Assembly (NCBI GenBank): GCA_017622995.1 | Contig: JAGAQA010000042.1 | Span: forward strand, 1-64,000 | Length of the DNA: 64,000 bases | Direction of reading: 5' to 3' | Source of the DNA: Oscillospiraceae bacterium | Lineage (GTDB): Bacteria > Bacillota > Clostridia > Oscillospirales > Oscillospiraceae | Translations under genes and position numbers: made by a program | Shown: positions 7,725 to 16,031 of the stretch, one piece after another | How the letters are laid out: every line of letters begins with the position of its first letter | Numbering within the stretch: the first letter of the stretch is position 1 | Notes under the pieces: model-generated | The model's database searches: none | Told to the model about the DNA's origin: nothing | The model's input: only the letters and a program-made list of their open reading frames with translations

Positions 7725-8672
7725 TTAAGTTGTGTGCTTGTCCATAAAATTGCTGTACTCCCCGGAAACGAAGTCCTCATACGCCCCAGCCAGCTTCTCA
7801 ATGCGCTTGCTGGCTGCGCTGGGTGATTTGAACCCGGTTTTCTCGGCAATTTCCTTTAGGGAGTAACCCTCATAGCGTAACTGCAAAATCTTTCTGTCCT
7901 GTTCGGTCAGCCTGTCCTTGAACTGCTTCATGCTCTGCTCGGTAAGTACCGTGGATTCAAACTCGCCCCGGGGATCGGCAATGTCATAAAGCTGCTCACC
8001 GTTGATACTTGCGCCGTTTTCCATCATATCCTCCAGAGAAATGTGCTCAGCGGTACGGCTGTGATCCCAAGAGCGCATGAAATCGCGCTTGTTGATGTTC
8101 TTTCCGGTGTAATCCGCAACTTGACGATTGTTCCAGATTTCATCGATCATCGGCTGCCAGTTCTGTTCTTCCACAATCCTATCCGTCAGATTGCCAACCA
8201 GATTGCCGAATTGCTGGTAGCTGAGCCACGGCAGCTCCGAATCCTGGTCCATCAGGAACAGCCGTTGGAAGCTCCACTCCATCTCCGTTTCAAACTTCCG
8301 CCGGAAATACTTGATAATCTCATAGGACAGACGCCAAAGAGGAAAGTCTCCGGAGTAGTTTGACCAGTTGCCGGGGATGTCGTGTTTTACGCCACCCTTG
8401 CCCGGCACCTGGAAGAATTGCCATGCTGACCAGGCATAGCAGTCCCAGACCAGTTCCAGAAAGGCTTCCGACTCAATCAGCTTGCGATACTCCTCCGAGT
8501 GCAGCAGTTGGTGGATGTTCCGTGGAAGCTCCAGATACGCCGGACGCTTCTCAACCAGTTCCTTCGGCAGCGCGTAAAACAGCGTTATCCAGGACAAATT
8601 GCTTTCTTGCGGAATCTCCATGATCCCATCCGCCAGCACCACATAGAAGCTATAAGGGTTACATTTTTCCAT
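7725..8672 (-). CDS. Sigma-70-like / helix-turn-helix regulator of the element
   Basis: A 315-residue protein whose C-terminal 70 residues look like sigma region 4 (RLTEQDRKILQLRYEGYSLK, then EIAEKTGFKSPSAASKRIEKL). The N-terminal 230 residues have no clear sigma region 2 and are rich in aromatic residues. Proteins like this are common in Clostridial conjugative and mobilizable elements, usually annotated as sigma factor or HTH protein. The start at 8672 is preferred because GAGGTGAT, an 8-base match to the anti-Shine-Dalgarno, precedes it; an upstream start at 8693 is possible. It likely controls xis/int expression, which is inference. Confidence 0.75.
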   Translation of the reverse strand: MEKCNPYSFYVVLADGIMEIPQESNLSWITLFYALPKELVEKRPAYLELPRNIHQLLHSEEYRKLIESEAFLELVWDCYAWSAWQFFQVPGKGGVKHDIPGNWSNYSGDFPLWRLSYEIIKYFRRKFETEMEWSFQRLFLMDQDSELPWLSYQQFGNLVGNLTDRIVEEQNWQPMIDEIWNNRQVADYTGKNINKRDFMRSWDHSRTAEHISLEDMMENGASINGEQLYDIADPRGEFESTVLTEQSMKQFKDRLTEQDRKILQLRYEGYSLKEIAEKTGFKSPSAASKRIEKLAGAYEDFVSGEYSNFMDKHTT

Positions 8673-8847
8673 ATTCATCACCTCATCCATCATACTCCCC
8701 CATAATATATGGGCACCAGAACAGCTCTTTTTTCCAATGGCTGTAAAAATTTATGAAAAATTTTCCTGAGTGCAGATTTGTCGTACTTCGCATCTATTGT
8801 AACCGAAAAGTCGGAATATGTCCATTCTTTCTAATGCGGGCAAAAAA

Positions 8848-8888
8848 AATAAGCGATACCCAGTCGAAATGACCAAGTATCGCCTATT
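8848..8888 (-). terminator. Terminator insulating the right end of the element
   Basis: AATAAGCGATAC and GTATCGCCTATT form a stem. On the - strand a long T-run follows (complement of 8842-8849). It would stop transcription entering the element from tRNA-Gly and the chromosomal genes. Confidence 0.7.
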
Positions 8889-8942
8889 TTCATGTAACCA
8901 ACCCTGCAAGACAGATGCCGTAATAAATAATTCATAGAATTA

Positions 8943-8965
8943 CTGTGTTACGGACACCCGCCGTT
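8943..8965 (-). other. Right attachment-end inverted sequence (attR arm)
   Basis: CTGTGTTACGGACACCCGC is the inverted near-copy of 503-523 and is followed by CCGTT (8961-8965), the same five bases found at 497-501. Bases 8966-8980 are the right arm of the interrupted terminator hairpin. Confidence 0.6.
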
Positions 8966-8984
8966 GGCTGGACTTTTTTGTTTG

Positions 8985-9148
8985 GAGCGGGTGACGAGGC
9001 TTCGCCGCCTCGTGCCTCTGGCACTCGTATGGTTGCATTGCCGTCCAGCCGGCAATGCCCGACAGTCCACAGGACTGTCGGGTTGAATTGTTCGAGTCTC
9101 TTTCACCCGAAAAAGAAAAGCCCAGCCGTTTGGCTGGACTTTTCTTTT
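8985..9148. repeat. tRNA-Gly 3'-end duplication with repeat unit and terminator
   Basis: GGAGCGGGTGACGAGG at 8985-9000 repeats the 3' end of the tRNA-Gly gene (9150-9165). Between the copies are hairpins (ATTGCC-GGCAAT near 9037; CCCGACAGTCC-GGACTGTCGGG near 9058), a T-arm-like TTCGAGTCTC, a CACCCG segment and a terminator. The unit is a second copy of 405-501 plus 8966-9000. Confidence 0.65.
9112..9148 (-). terminator. tRNA-Gly terminator (bidirectional)
   Basis: AAAAGCCCAGCC (9116-9127) pairs with GGCTGGACTTTT (9132-9143) around GTTT, with T-rich flanks in both directions. The left-hand twin of this hairpin was the insertion site of the mobile element. Confidence 0.8.
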
Positions 9149-9224
9149 TGGAGCGGGTGACGAGGCTCGAACTCGCTACCTCCACCTTGGCAAGGTGGCG
9201 CTCTACCGGATGAGCTACACCCGC
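9149..9224 (-). tRNA. tRNA-Gly (GCC)
   Basis: The - strand gives a full cloverleaf of 76 nt including encoded CCA. Acceptor GCGGGTG pairs with CACCCGC, the D-arm is GCTC/GAGC, the anticodon arm is CCACC-TTGCCAA-GGTGG with anticodon GCC, and the T-arm is GCGAG-TTCGAGC-CTCGT. It lies about 180 bp right of the mobile element's end. Confidence 0.95.
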
Positions 9225-9298
9225 GGAACGAGACTCATTATAGCAGAAGACGTGAAAATGTCAAGAACTTTTTCGGCCTCTCCCGATTCATCCTACAG

Positions 9299-9596
9299 AA
9301 ATCGCCGTCCGAAGACGGCGATTGCAGACTGTCGAAAAAAGCCTCGCAGAGTTCGCTGCGTTAGCAGCGAAAAAGATTTAGTCATTTTCTGCCAGGGCGC
9401 ACCCCAGGGTGGCTTCTCTTGCCCCTTCGGGGCAATTCACCTTCTGTACCTGGCAGAAAATACATATCAGGCTGCAAGTGTGGAATTTGTTCGCCTACGG
9501 CGAACAAATTATGCGCGCAGCAGACTGCAAAAACTGGCGGAAAAGCCCGAAGGGGTTTTTCGCCAAGCTCAAATCGCCGTCCGAAGACGGCGATTG
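9299..9596. repeat. Dispersed intergenic element (copy A) flanked by duplicated hairpins
   Basis: An identical hairpin (AATCGCCGTCC-GAAG's partner ACGGCGATT) stands at both edges, 9299-9322 and 9573-9596. Between them lies about 250 bp that shares long blocks with 28454-28660: GCCTCGCAGAGTTCGCT, GGCTGCAAGTGTGGAATT, the stem TTTGTTCGCC/GGCGAACAAA and TTATGCGCGCAGCAGACTGC. The inner ends are inverted (TGTCGAAAAA on the left, TTTTTCGCCA on the right). A central insert near 9394-9455 carries extra hairpins absent from copy B. There is no coding capacity. It fills the gene-free region between tRNA-Gly and the gene ending at 9611. Confidence 0.7.
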
Positions 9597-9610
9597 AATA
9601 TTTAGCGGTT

Positions 9611-10702
9611 CTATCCTTCCGAAACAGTGCTCTCCCCTGTTGTGCCGCAGGCCGGAAAAGCGGAGTAATCCCACACATAGCCATTCATGGCCCCGTCTGC
9701 TTTTTCCCGGAAGCCGCCGTTTTCCTTGCATTGGGTCAGGTCCAGGTGGTAGTATACACCATCCTGACAGATGATGTTCCAGGTCCAGGGCTCCGCATTC
9801 CGGGTGCCGGTGACGATCATACACTCCAGCCCTGCATCGCGGCACATAGCGGCATACACCGTGGCAAAGGCCCGGCTGTCTCCGACTCCGTGGCGCAGCA
9901 GACTGTAGGCAGGCGTAATGGAGGTTTCCAGCTTGTAGCGGAAGCGATCCATCAGGAAGGAATAGAGCTGGGCGTACTTCTGATTGTCCGAGCCCTCTCC
10001 GCTGACGTAAAGGGAAGCGGAATCAAACACCGTCTTTACCTGGGAACGCATCTGCCGCTGAGAATCCGTGCTGTTTTCATAGGTAAAGGTCAGCTCCATC
10101 AGCCGGGAGGCTCCCAGACCGTAAATGTCGTTGGTCACGATTGGGCACTCCATGATGATCTGAGGATTGGCCTTTGCCAAATCCTGAACCATCTGGTTCA
10201 CATCTACGGGTACATAATCCGGCACCAGAATCACCTTCCGGTTGTCCAGGTTTTCCAGCGCTTTCATAACCACATTTTCCAGATCGTCGATGCTGGCCAA
10301 ACGGGTGATATTTCGAATATCGGAACGGCTGTGCAGATAGGAAATGTTTACCGCCACGGCCAAGCTGCCGTTTTTGGTCCCGATCTCGTAGGTCAGGTCT
10401 TCCACCGCATAAGAACCAATGGGGTCATAGGTACAGATGTGGCGCTGGGCAATGGCAATGTCGTCTGCCAGAGAAGCTTCCGGGTAATTACGCGTGGGAA
10501 TCACACCGCTCTCCGCTCCCGAGGCCACCAGCTGGGCCAGGGAATTGCGCAGCTCCATATAGGTCTCGACCGCTTCCGATTCCGCAGGCGTTTTTGCGGA
10601 TGAAATGGCGTGAGGCGTTACACGCACATACTGCCCATCAAACGCGTCACAGCCCGTCAAAAGCAGCAAAACAGCGGCAAGCAAAAGGGCGATCCGTTTC
10701 AT
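9611..10702 (-). CDS. Lipoprotein with degenerate transglutaminase-like domain
   Basis: A 363-residue predicted lipoprotein: a short signal peptide ends in the lipobox LLTGC (Cys18). Residues about 260-340 resemble a transglutaminase core (GDSRAFATVYAAMCRDAGLE, then WTWNIICQDGVYYHLDLT). The usual catalytic Cys is Ser in GDSRAF and the His of HAWN is replaced (WTWN), while the Asp of LDLT remains. The protein is therefore probably not a classical transglutaminase or protease and may serve as a binding module. The start at 10702 is chosen because it begins the signal peptide; the longer frame overlaps yitT heavily. It is convergent with nothing and follows yitT. Confidence 0.75.
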   Translation of the reverse strand: MKRIALLLAAVLLLLTGCDAFDGQYVRVTPHAISSAKTPAESEAVETYMELRNSLAQLVASGAESGVIPTRNYPEASLADDIAIAQRHICTYDPIGSYAVEDLTYEIGTKNGSLAVAVNISYLHSRSDIRNITRLASIDDLENVVMKALENLDNRKVILVPDYVPVDVNQMVQDLAKANPQIIMECPIVTNDIYGLGASRLMELTFTYENSTDSQRQMRSQVKTVFDSASLYVSGEGSDNQKYAQLYSFLMDRFRYKLETSITPAYSLLRHGVGDSRAFATVYAAMCRDAGLECMIVTGTRNAEPWTWNIICQDGVYYHLDLTQCKENGGFREKADGAMNGYVWDYSAFPACGTTGESTVSEG

Positions 10703-10727
10703 AACCTGACCTCTTTTCTGCGTAGGA

Positions 10728-11591
10728 TTACAGGGCATCGGGAGAATAGTGGGAAAAGCCGTCCCCCAGAACCTGGTGGGCCTCCTGGACGATGACAAAC
10801 GCGGACTTGTCAATGTCCATAACCAGCTCCTTCAGCTCCGCCAGCTGGCCCTTGCGGACAACCGTCAGCACAATCTCCATATTCTGCCCGCTGTAGGATC
10901 CGGCGCCATGGAGGTATGTGGCCCCCCGGTCCAGCTTTTCACCGATGGCCCGGGCAATGGCCTCATGCTCTCTGGAGACGATCAGGGCCACCCGGGAATA
11001 ATCGAACCGATAGACCATGGCATCGATCACCTGGCCGCAGACAAACACCACCACACCGGAATACAGGGCTTTGCTGATGTCCCGGAATACAACGCCGGTG
11101 AGCAGCACAACCATGGCATCAAACATAATGGAAATCCGTCCAATGGGCAGGTTGCGATACTTCTTTTTGACCAACCGGACCACAATATCCGATCCGCCGG
11201 TGGAAGCACCGGCCAAAAATACCAGCCCCAGGCCCGTACCGCAGATCACACCGCCGTACAGCCCGCCCAAAAGAGGGTCCGGAGTCTGGAAGGACAGAAC
11301 GGAAAACACATCCATCAGCACAGAGCTGACCACCATGCCCACCAGGGAACCGGCAAAGAACCGCCTGCCGATCTTCAAACCGCCGATGAGAAACAGCGGA
11401 ATGTTCATGAGAAGGGTCAGAATACCCACGCTTCCAAAGCCAAGAAGCTCCCGCAGGATCATGGCAAGGCCGGAAATACCGCCGGTATTGATTTCATTTG
11501 GGATGAGAAACAGAGCAAACCCCAGGGCGAATATTGCGCTTCCGATTGCCGTAAGCACCAGCCAGCGGATATGATTCCAGATTTGTTTCAT
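10728..11591 (-). CDS. YitT family membrane protein
   Basis: A 287-residue integral membrane protein with about five to six hydrophobic segments in the first 200 residues and a cytoplasmic C-terminal DUF2179 domain (about 205-285). The glycine-rich membrane motifs NTGGISGLAMIL and AGASTGGSDIVVRL are typical of YitT/YqfU proteins. The substrate or role is unknown for the family. AAGGGAGGGC precedes the start. It lies 12 bp downstream of parC, so it may be in one transcript with parE-parC. Confidence 0.9.
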   Translation of the reverse strand: MKQIWNHIRWLVLTAIGSAIFALGFALFLIPNEINTGGISGLAMILRELLGFGSVGILTLLMNIPLFLIGGLKIGRRFFAGSLVGMVVSSVLMDVFSVLSFQTPDPLLGGLYGGVICGTGLGLVFLAGASTGGSDIVVRLVKKKYRNLPIGRISIMFDAMVVLLTGVVFRDISKALYSGVVVFVCGQVIDAMVYRFDYSRVALIVSREHEAIARAIGEKLDRGATYLHGAGSYSGQNMEIVLTVVRKGQLAELKELVMDIDKSAFVIVQEAHQVLGDGFSHYSPDAL

Positions 11592-11603
11592 GGGTGCCCT
11601 CCC

Positions 11604-13850
11604 TTAGATTTCAAAGGTTGCCTGCTTTTCCTGGGAATCCTCTTCTTTCAGAATGGCGCCTGCCGCTGGAATGGTCTTGGTCCGGTAACGGCTCTGGTTT
11701 TCAATGCCGCTTTCTTCCAGAAGCAGCGCGTTCTGCAGAACCGCTTTCTTCTTCAGGCTCATAACCGCTACACCGATGGTGTTACGGGTGGTCTTGGGCA
11801 GCAGGTCTGCCGTTGAGAAGATCATTGCCCGTCCGTCGGAGGAATATACCGCAATCTGCGTATCGGCTGCCAGAGACAGAATACGAACCACAGGGCTCTT
11901 ATCGGAAAACGCGCCGGTGAGCTTTTTCCGGTTGGTCTTGGTTTCATAGGCGGAAAGAGGCACCTTGGCAACCTTGCCGTTTTCGAAGAAGAAGAGCACA
12001 AATCCCTTGCTGTCTCCCGGGAAGATCACCTGGAGCACATTTTCGCCGGGGTCCATCCCCAGCTTCTGGGGCAGATAATCGCCCAGGAGGGACGCTTTTC
12101 CGTCCTCAAAATCACTGAGTCTGGTCTTATAGCACTGACACCTGTCGGTAAACACCAGCATTTCCGCCCGGTTGGTGGATTCCACCGTAGCGCGCAGGCT
12201 GTCGCCTTCCTTAAACTTCTGCTCACCGGACATGCGCAGAGACTGGGCGGTGATTTTCTTGAGGTAGCCCTCCCTGGACAGGAACACCGTAACCGGATAA
12301 TCCGGCACCTGCTCTTCCTCCGCTTCCACTTCCAGCTCCTCCGCGTTGTAGACGATTTCCGTCTTTCTGGGCTGGCCGTACTTTTTGGAAACCTCCTGCA
12401 GTTCGCCGATGATCACATTTTTCAGCTTCCGGGAGCTGTTCAGGGTATCCTGCAATTCCCGGATCTCCTGCTCCAGAAGAGACGTAGCCTTTGTCTGCTT
12501 CAGGATGTATTCTTTGTTGATGTTGCGCAGCTTGATTTCCGCCACAAAGTTTGCCTGAATCTCGTCAATGCCGAAGCCGATCATCAGGTTGGGGACCACC
12601 TCGCTGTCCAGCTCCGTCTCCCGGATAATGGTGATGGCCTTGTCAATATCCAAGAGAATCCGTTCCAGACCCTTCAGCAGATGCAGGCGCTCCTGCTTCT
12701 TCTGGATCTGGTAGAAGAGACGCCGCTTGACGCAGTCCATTCTCCAGGCAGTCCACTCGTCCAGAATTTCGCCGATGCCCATAACCCGGGGCATCCCGGC
12801 AATCAGAATGTTAAAGTTGCAGGCGAAGCTGTCCTGCAAAGGGGTCATGCGGAACAGCTTCTGCATGAGCTTATCCGGATCCACACCGCGCTTCAGGTCG
12901 ATGGTGAGCTTGAGACCGCCCAGATCCGTCTCGTCACGCATATCGGAGATTTCCCGGATTTTGCCCGCCTTGATCAGCTCTGCCACCTTGTCCATGATGA
13001 CCTCGGTGGCGGTGCTGTAGGGAATCTCGGTAATCTCAATGAGGTTTCCCTCTTTCACATAACGCCACTTGGCCCGCAGGCGGAAGCTGCCCCGGCCGGT
13101 GGAATAGATCTCCCGGGTGGCCGCCTCATCAAAAAGGAGCTGGGCGCCGGTGGAGAAGTCCGGTCCCGGCAGGGTTTCCAGAATGTCATGGTCCGGATTT
13201 TTCATCAGGGCAATGGCGGTATCGCAGACCTCCTTCAGATTGAAGGAGCAGATGTTGCTGGCCATACCAACGGCAATGCCCTGATTGGCAGAAACCAATA
13301 CGTTTGGAAAGGTGGTGGGCAGCAGACTGGGCTCTTTCATGGTGGCATCGTAATTGTCCACCATGTCTACGGTATCGGAATCAATGTCCCGGAAGAGCTC
13401 CGCGCAGATGGGGTCCAGCTTCGCCTCCGTATAACGGGAGGCCGCGTAGGCCATATCCCGGGAATAGACCTTACCGAAGTTGCCCTTGGAGTCCACAAAA
13501 GGGTGCAGCAGGGTCTCGTTGCCCCGGGCAAGCCGGACCATGGTTTCATAAATGGCGGCATCGCCATGAGGGTTGAGGCGCATGGTCTGGCCCACGATGT
13601 TGGCAGACTTGGTTCTTCCTCCATTGAGGAGCCCCATTTTATACATGGTGTACAGGAGCTTCCGGTGGGAGGGCTTAAAGCCGTCGATCTCCGGAATGGC
13701 CCGGGACACGATGACGGACATGGCGTAGGGCATGTAGTTGACTTCCAGGGTTTCCGAAACCGCCTGCTCGGTGGTGGAGCCAACCAGCCCCACCACACCA
13801 TCCAGATTCACCTTTTTTTCTTCTTTTTCTTGTTGCTTCTTCTTTGCCAT
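11604..13850 (-). CDS. parC: DNA topoisomerase IV / gyrase-like subunit A
   Basis: A 748-residue type IIA topoisomerase subunit that cuts and rejoins DNA together with the upstream ParE-like subunit. The breakage-reunion domain shows NPHGDAAIYE (93-102) and the active-site Tyr140 in AASRYTEAKL; a coiled-coil tower and a C-terminal beta-pinwheel region follow. The serine contacted by quinolones in E. coli ParC/GyrA corresponds to Ala98 here. The C-terminal domain lacks an evident GyrA-box, favouring ParC over GyrA. A divergent Clostridial form is likely. AGGAGT precedes the start. It is 12 bp downstream of the subunit B gene. Confidence 0.88.
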   Translation of the reverse strand: MAKKKQQEKEEKKVNLDGVVGLVGSTTEQAVSETLEVNYMPYAMSVIVSRAIPEIDGFKPSHRKLLYTMYKMGLLNGGRTKSANIVGQTMRLNPHGDAAIYETMVRLARGNETLLHPFVDSKGNFGKVYSRDMAYAASRYTEAKLDPICAELFRDIDSDTVDMVDNYDATMKEPSLLPTTFPNVLVSANQGIAVGMASNICSFNLKEVCDTAIALMKNPDHDILETLPGPDFSTGAQLLFDEAATREIYSTGRGSFRLRAKWRYVKEGNLIEITEIPYSTATEVIMDKVAELIKAGKIREISDMRDETDLGGLKLTIDLKRGVDPDKLMQKLFRMTPLQDSFACNFNILIAGMPRVMGIGEILDEWTAWRMDCVKRRLFYQIQKKQERLHLLKGLERILLDIDKAITIIRETELDSEVVPNLMIGFGIDEIQANFVAEIKLRNINKEYILKQTKATSLLEQEIRELQDTLNSSRKLKNVIIGELQEVSKKYGQPRKTEIVYNAEELEVEAEEEQVPDYPVTVFLSREGYLKKITAQSLRMSGEQKFKEGDSLRATVESTNRAEMLVFTDRCQCYKTRLSDFEDGKASLLGDYLPQKLGMDPGENVLQVIFPGDSKGFVLFFFENGKVAKVPLSAYETKTNRKKLTGAFSDKSPVVRILSLAADTQIAVYSSDGRAMIFSTADLLPKTTRNTIGVAVMSLKKKAVLQNALLLEESGIENQSRYRTKTIPAAGAILKEEDSQEKQATFEI

Positions 13851-13862
13851 ACTGGACTCCTA

Positions 13863-15845
13863 TCAGGAAATATCCGCAAGTTCCAGATACTTGGAACCGT
13901 TTTCCGCAATAAAATTCTTACGCTCCTGGAGGCCGTCTCCCAGCAGCACATTGAAGTAATGGGCGGTACGCTCGGCGTCCTCGGGCATGACCTTGATGAG
14001 CCGCCGGGTCTCCGGGTTCATGGTGGTCATCCACATCATGGCCGGGTCGTTTTCGCCCAGACCTTTGGAGCGCTGAATGGTAACCTTCTTCCCTTCCAGC
14101 TCCTTCAGGATCTTCCCCTTTTCCTGCTCGTTATAGGCAAACCAGGTTTTATCCTTGCAGGTGATCTCAAACAAAGGCGATTCCGCGATATACACATAGC
14201 CATCCCGGATCAGGGTGGGGCAGAGCCTATAGAGCATGGTGAGAATCAGGGTGCGGATCTGGAAGCCGTCCACATCCGCATCGGTACAGATGACCACCTT
14301 ATTCCACCGCAGGGAGGAAATATCAAAGCTGCTGAGCTCCTTGGCCCGCTTGCCCTGAACCTCCACGCCGCAGCCCAAAACCTTAATGAGATCCGTGATA
14401 ATGGGAGAGGCGAAAATCTTGCTGTAGTCCGCCTTCAGGCAGTTGAGGATTTTTCCGCGGACGGGCATAATGCCCTGGAACTCCGCATCCCGGCCCATCT
14501 TCACAGAGCCCAATGCGGAGTCGCCCTCCACAATATACAGCTCCCGCACAGAAGGATCCTTACTGCGGCAGTCCACAAACTTCTGCACCCGGTTGGAAAT
14601 ATCCACACTGCCGGAGAGCTTCTTCTTTACATTGGACTTGGTCTTTTCGGCGGACTCTCTGGCCCGCTTGTTCACCAGAATCTGGTCCGCCGCCCGGTCA
14701 GCCTCCTGCTTGTTCTCAATAAACCAGACCTGCAGCTGCTCCTTGAAGAAAGCCGTCATGGCATCCTGGGTAAATCTGGAGTTCACAGACTTTTTGGTCT
14801 GGTTCTCAAAGCAGCCAATGGTGGAGAAACAATTGGTGACCATCACCAGGCTGTCCTGGATGTCCTGGAAAATGATTTTGCTTTCGTTCTTTGTATACTT
14901 GTTGTTGTCCCGGAGGTACTTGTCAAAGGCCGCGGTAAAGCCGGAACGAAGGGCCTTATCCGGGCTGCCGCCGTATTCCAACCAGGAGGAGTTGTGGTAG
15001 AACTCGATGTGGGCCACCTGCTTGCTGAAGCAGAAGGAAGCGGTGATCTTCAGCTTCATTTCCGGACGGTTCTCCGCATCCCGGCCCCGGCGCTCGGTCT
15101 CCCAGTAGGTGGGCATGGTAAACGCGTTGTCCCCCACCAGCTCTTCCACATACTGACGGATACCATCGGTGTAGCAGAATTCCTCGGTTTCGAACTTGCC
15201 GCCTACCTGATTACGGAACCGGAAGGTGATGCCCCTGTTGACCACGGCCTGACGGCGCAGCACATCCCGGAAGTATTCCACGGGGATGTTGATGTCCGTA
15301 AACACTTCCTTGTCCGGCTTCCAATGGAAAGTGGAGCCGGTCTTTTTCCGGTCGGCAGCTTCTTTTTTGAGACCCCCTACGTTTCTGCCCTTTTCAAAAT
15401 GCAGATCATAGCGGTAGCCATCCCGGCGGATGGTGGCATCGAAAAATTCGGAAGCGTACTGGGTTGCGCAGGAGCCCAGGCCGTTGAGGCCCAGGGAATA
15501 CTCGTAGTTTTCCCCGTTTTCGCCATACTTGCCGCCGGCATACATCTCGCAGAAGACCAGCTCCCAGTTATAGCGCTTTTCCTTCTCGTTATAGTCCACG
15601 GGACAGCCTCGGCCAAAATCCTCTACTTCCACGCTCAGGTCCTGGTAGCGTGTGACGATGATGGTGTCGCCGTAGCCCTCCCGGGCCTCGTCAATGGCGT
15701 TGGAGAGAATTTCAAACACGGCGTGCTTGCAGCCTTCCAGATCGTCAGAACCGAAGATAACCGCCGGGCGCTTCCGCACCCGATCCTCGCCCTTCAGCAT
15801 GGAGATGCTGGAATTGCCGTAGATTTCTTGCTGTTTTTTAGCCAT
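13863..15845 (-). CDS. parE: DNA topoisomerase IV / gyrase-like subunit B
   Basis: A 660-residue ATPase subunit. The GHKL fold motifs are EILSNAIDEAREG, DFGRGCPVD and GLNGLGSCATQYAS in the first 130 residues; the transducer domain follows; the Toprim motifs are EGDSALGSVKMGRD and CTDADVDGFQIR. These depart from the classic gyrase wording (EGDSAGGSAKQGRD, DADVDGAHI), as in other divergent Clostridial ParE proteins. It is expressed from a promoter at 15885-15913 with parC directly downstream. Confidence 0.88.
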   Translation of the reverse strand: MAKKQQEIYGNSSISMLKGEDRVRKRPAVIFGSDDLEGCKHAVFEILSNAIDEAREGYGDTIIVTRYQDLSVEVEDFGRGCPVDYNEKEKRYNWELVFCEMYAGGKYGENGENYEYSLGLNGLGSCATQYASEFFDATIRRDGYRYDLHFEKGRNVGGLKKEAADRKKTGSTFHWKPDKEVFTDINIPVEYFRDVLRRQAVVNRGITFRFRNQVGGKFETEEFCYTDGIRQYVEELVGDNAFTMPTYWETERRGRDAENRPEMKLKITASFCFSKQVAHIEFYHNSSWLEYGGSPDKALRSGFTAAFDKYLRDNNKYTKNESKIIFQDIQDSLVMVTNCFSTIGCFENQTKKSVNSRFTQDAMTAFFKEQLQVWFIENKQEADRAADQILVNKRARESAEKTKSNVKKKLSGSVDISNRVQKFVDCRSKDPSVRELYIVEGDSALGSVKMGRDAEFQGIMPVRGKILNCLKADYSKIFASPIITDLIKVLGCGVEVQGKRAKELSSFDISSLRWNKVVICTDADVDGFQIRTLILTMLYRLCPTLIRDGYVYIAESPLFEITCKDKTWFAYNEQEKGKILKELEGKKVTIQRSKGLGENDPAMMWMTTMNPETRRLIKVMPEDAERTAHYFNVLLGDGLQERKNFIAENGSKYLELADIS

Positions 15846-15884
15846 AATGAATTACCTGCCATAGTTATCCTATTTTATTGGAGT

Positions 15885-15913
15885 ATTATAGCCGCTTTCT
15901 CCTGTAAAGTCAA
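15885..15913 (-). promoter_or_regulatory. Promoter of parE-parC
   Basis: On the - strand TTGACT (15908-15913), a 17-bp spacer and TATAAT (15885-15890) form a near-consensus sigma-A promoter about 40 bases before the parE start. Confidence 0.75.
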
Positions 15914-15971
15914 CCTTATCCAAAGGGTGCCCCGGAACCGTACAGAATCTGCGTGTTTTTTCAAATGGCTC

Positions 15972-16000
15972 TTGTTTTTTTCGGGGGCAGCGGTTATAAT
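15972..16000 (+). promoter_or_regulatory. Promoter of the DUF1858 gene
   Basis: TTGTTT (15972-15977), a 17-bp spacer and TATAAT (15995-16000) precede an AGGAGGT ribosome site at about 16018. It is divergent from the parE promoter. Confidence 0.75.
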
Positions 16001-16031
16001 AGTGCAATAAAGAATACAGGAGGTCATTTCA

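Larger units (their letters stand above)
502..8965. mobile_element. Integrative mobilizable element (about 8.46 kb)
   Basis: The element holds a large serine recombinase, MobQ relaxase, oriT, DUF3847 protein, small accessory genes, an excisionase-like protein, a sigma-like regulator and ECF sigma/anti-sigma cargo. Ends are inferred from three facts. CCGTT occurs at 497-501 and 8961-8965. The sequences 503-523 and 8943-8962 are inverted copies of each other (CTGT-N-TTACG-N-ACACCC). Joining base 501 to 8966 rebuilds a terminator hairpin of the same sequence as the intact one at 9116-9143. No conjugative secretion or replication gene is present, so transfer would depend on a helper. Ends are exact to within the repeated CCGTT. 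Confidence 0.8.

Noticed and set aside
502..8965. Full conjugative element
   Set aside because: No VirB4, VirD4/TcpA, or other secretion gene is present; only mobilization genes are found.
12681..16010. Long + strand open frame of 1109 codons
   Set aside because: It lies antisense to parC and parE and shows no domain or start signal.
15969..16030. Riboswitch before the DUF1858 gene
   Set aside because: The leader is only about 25 bases, too short for an aptamer.
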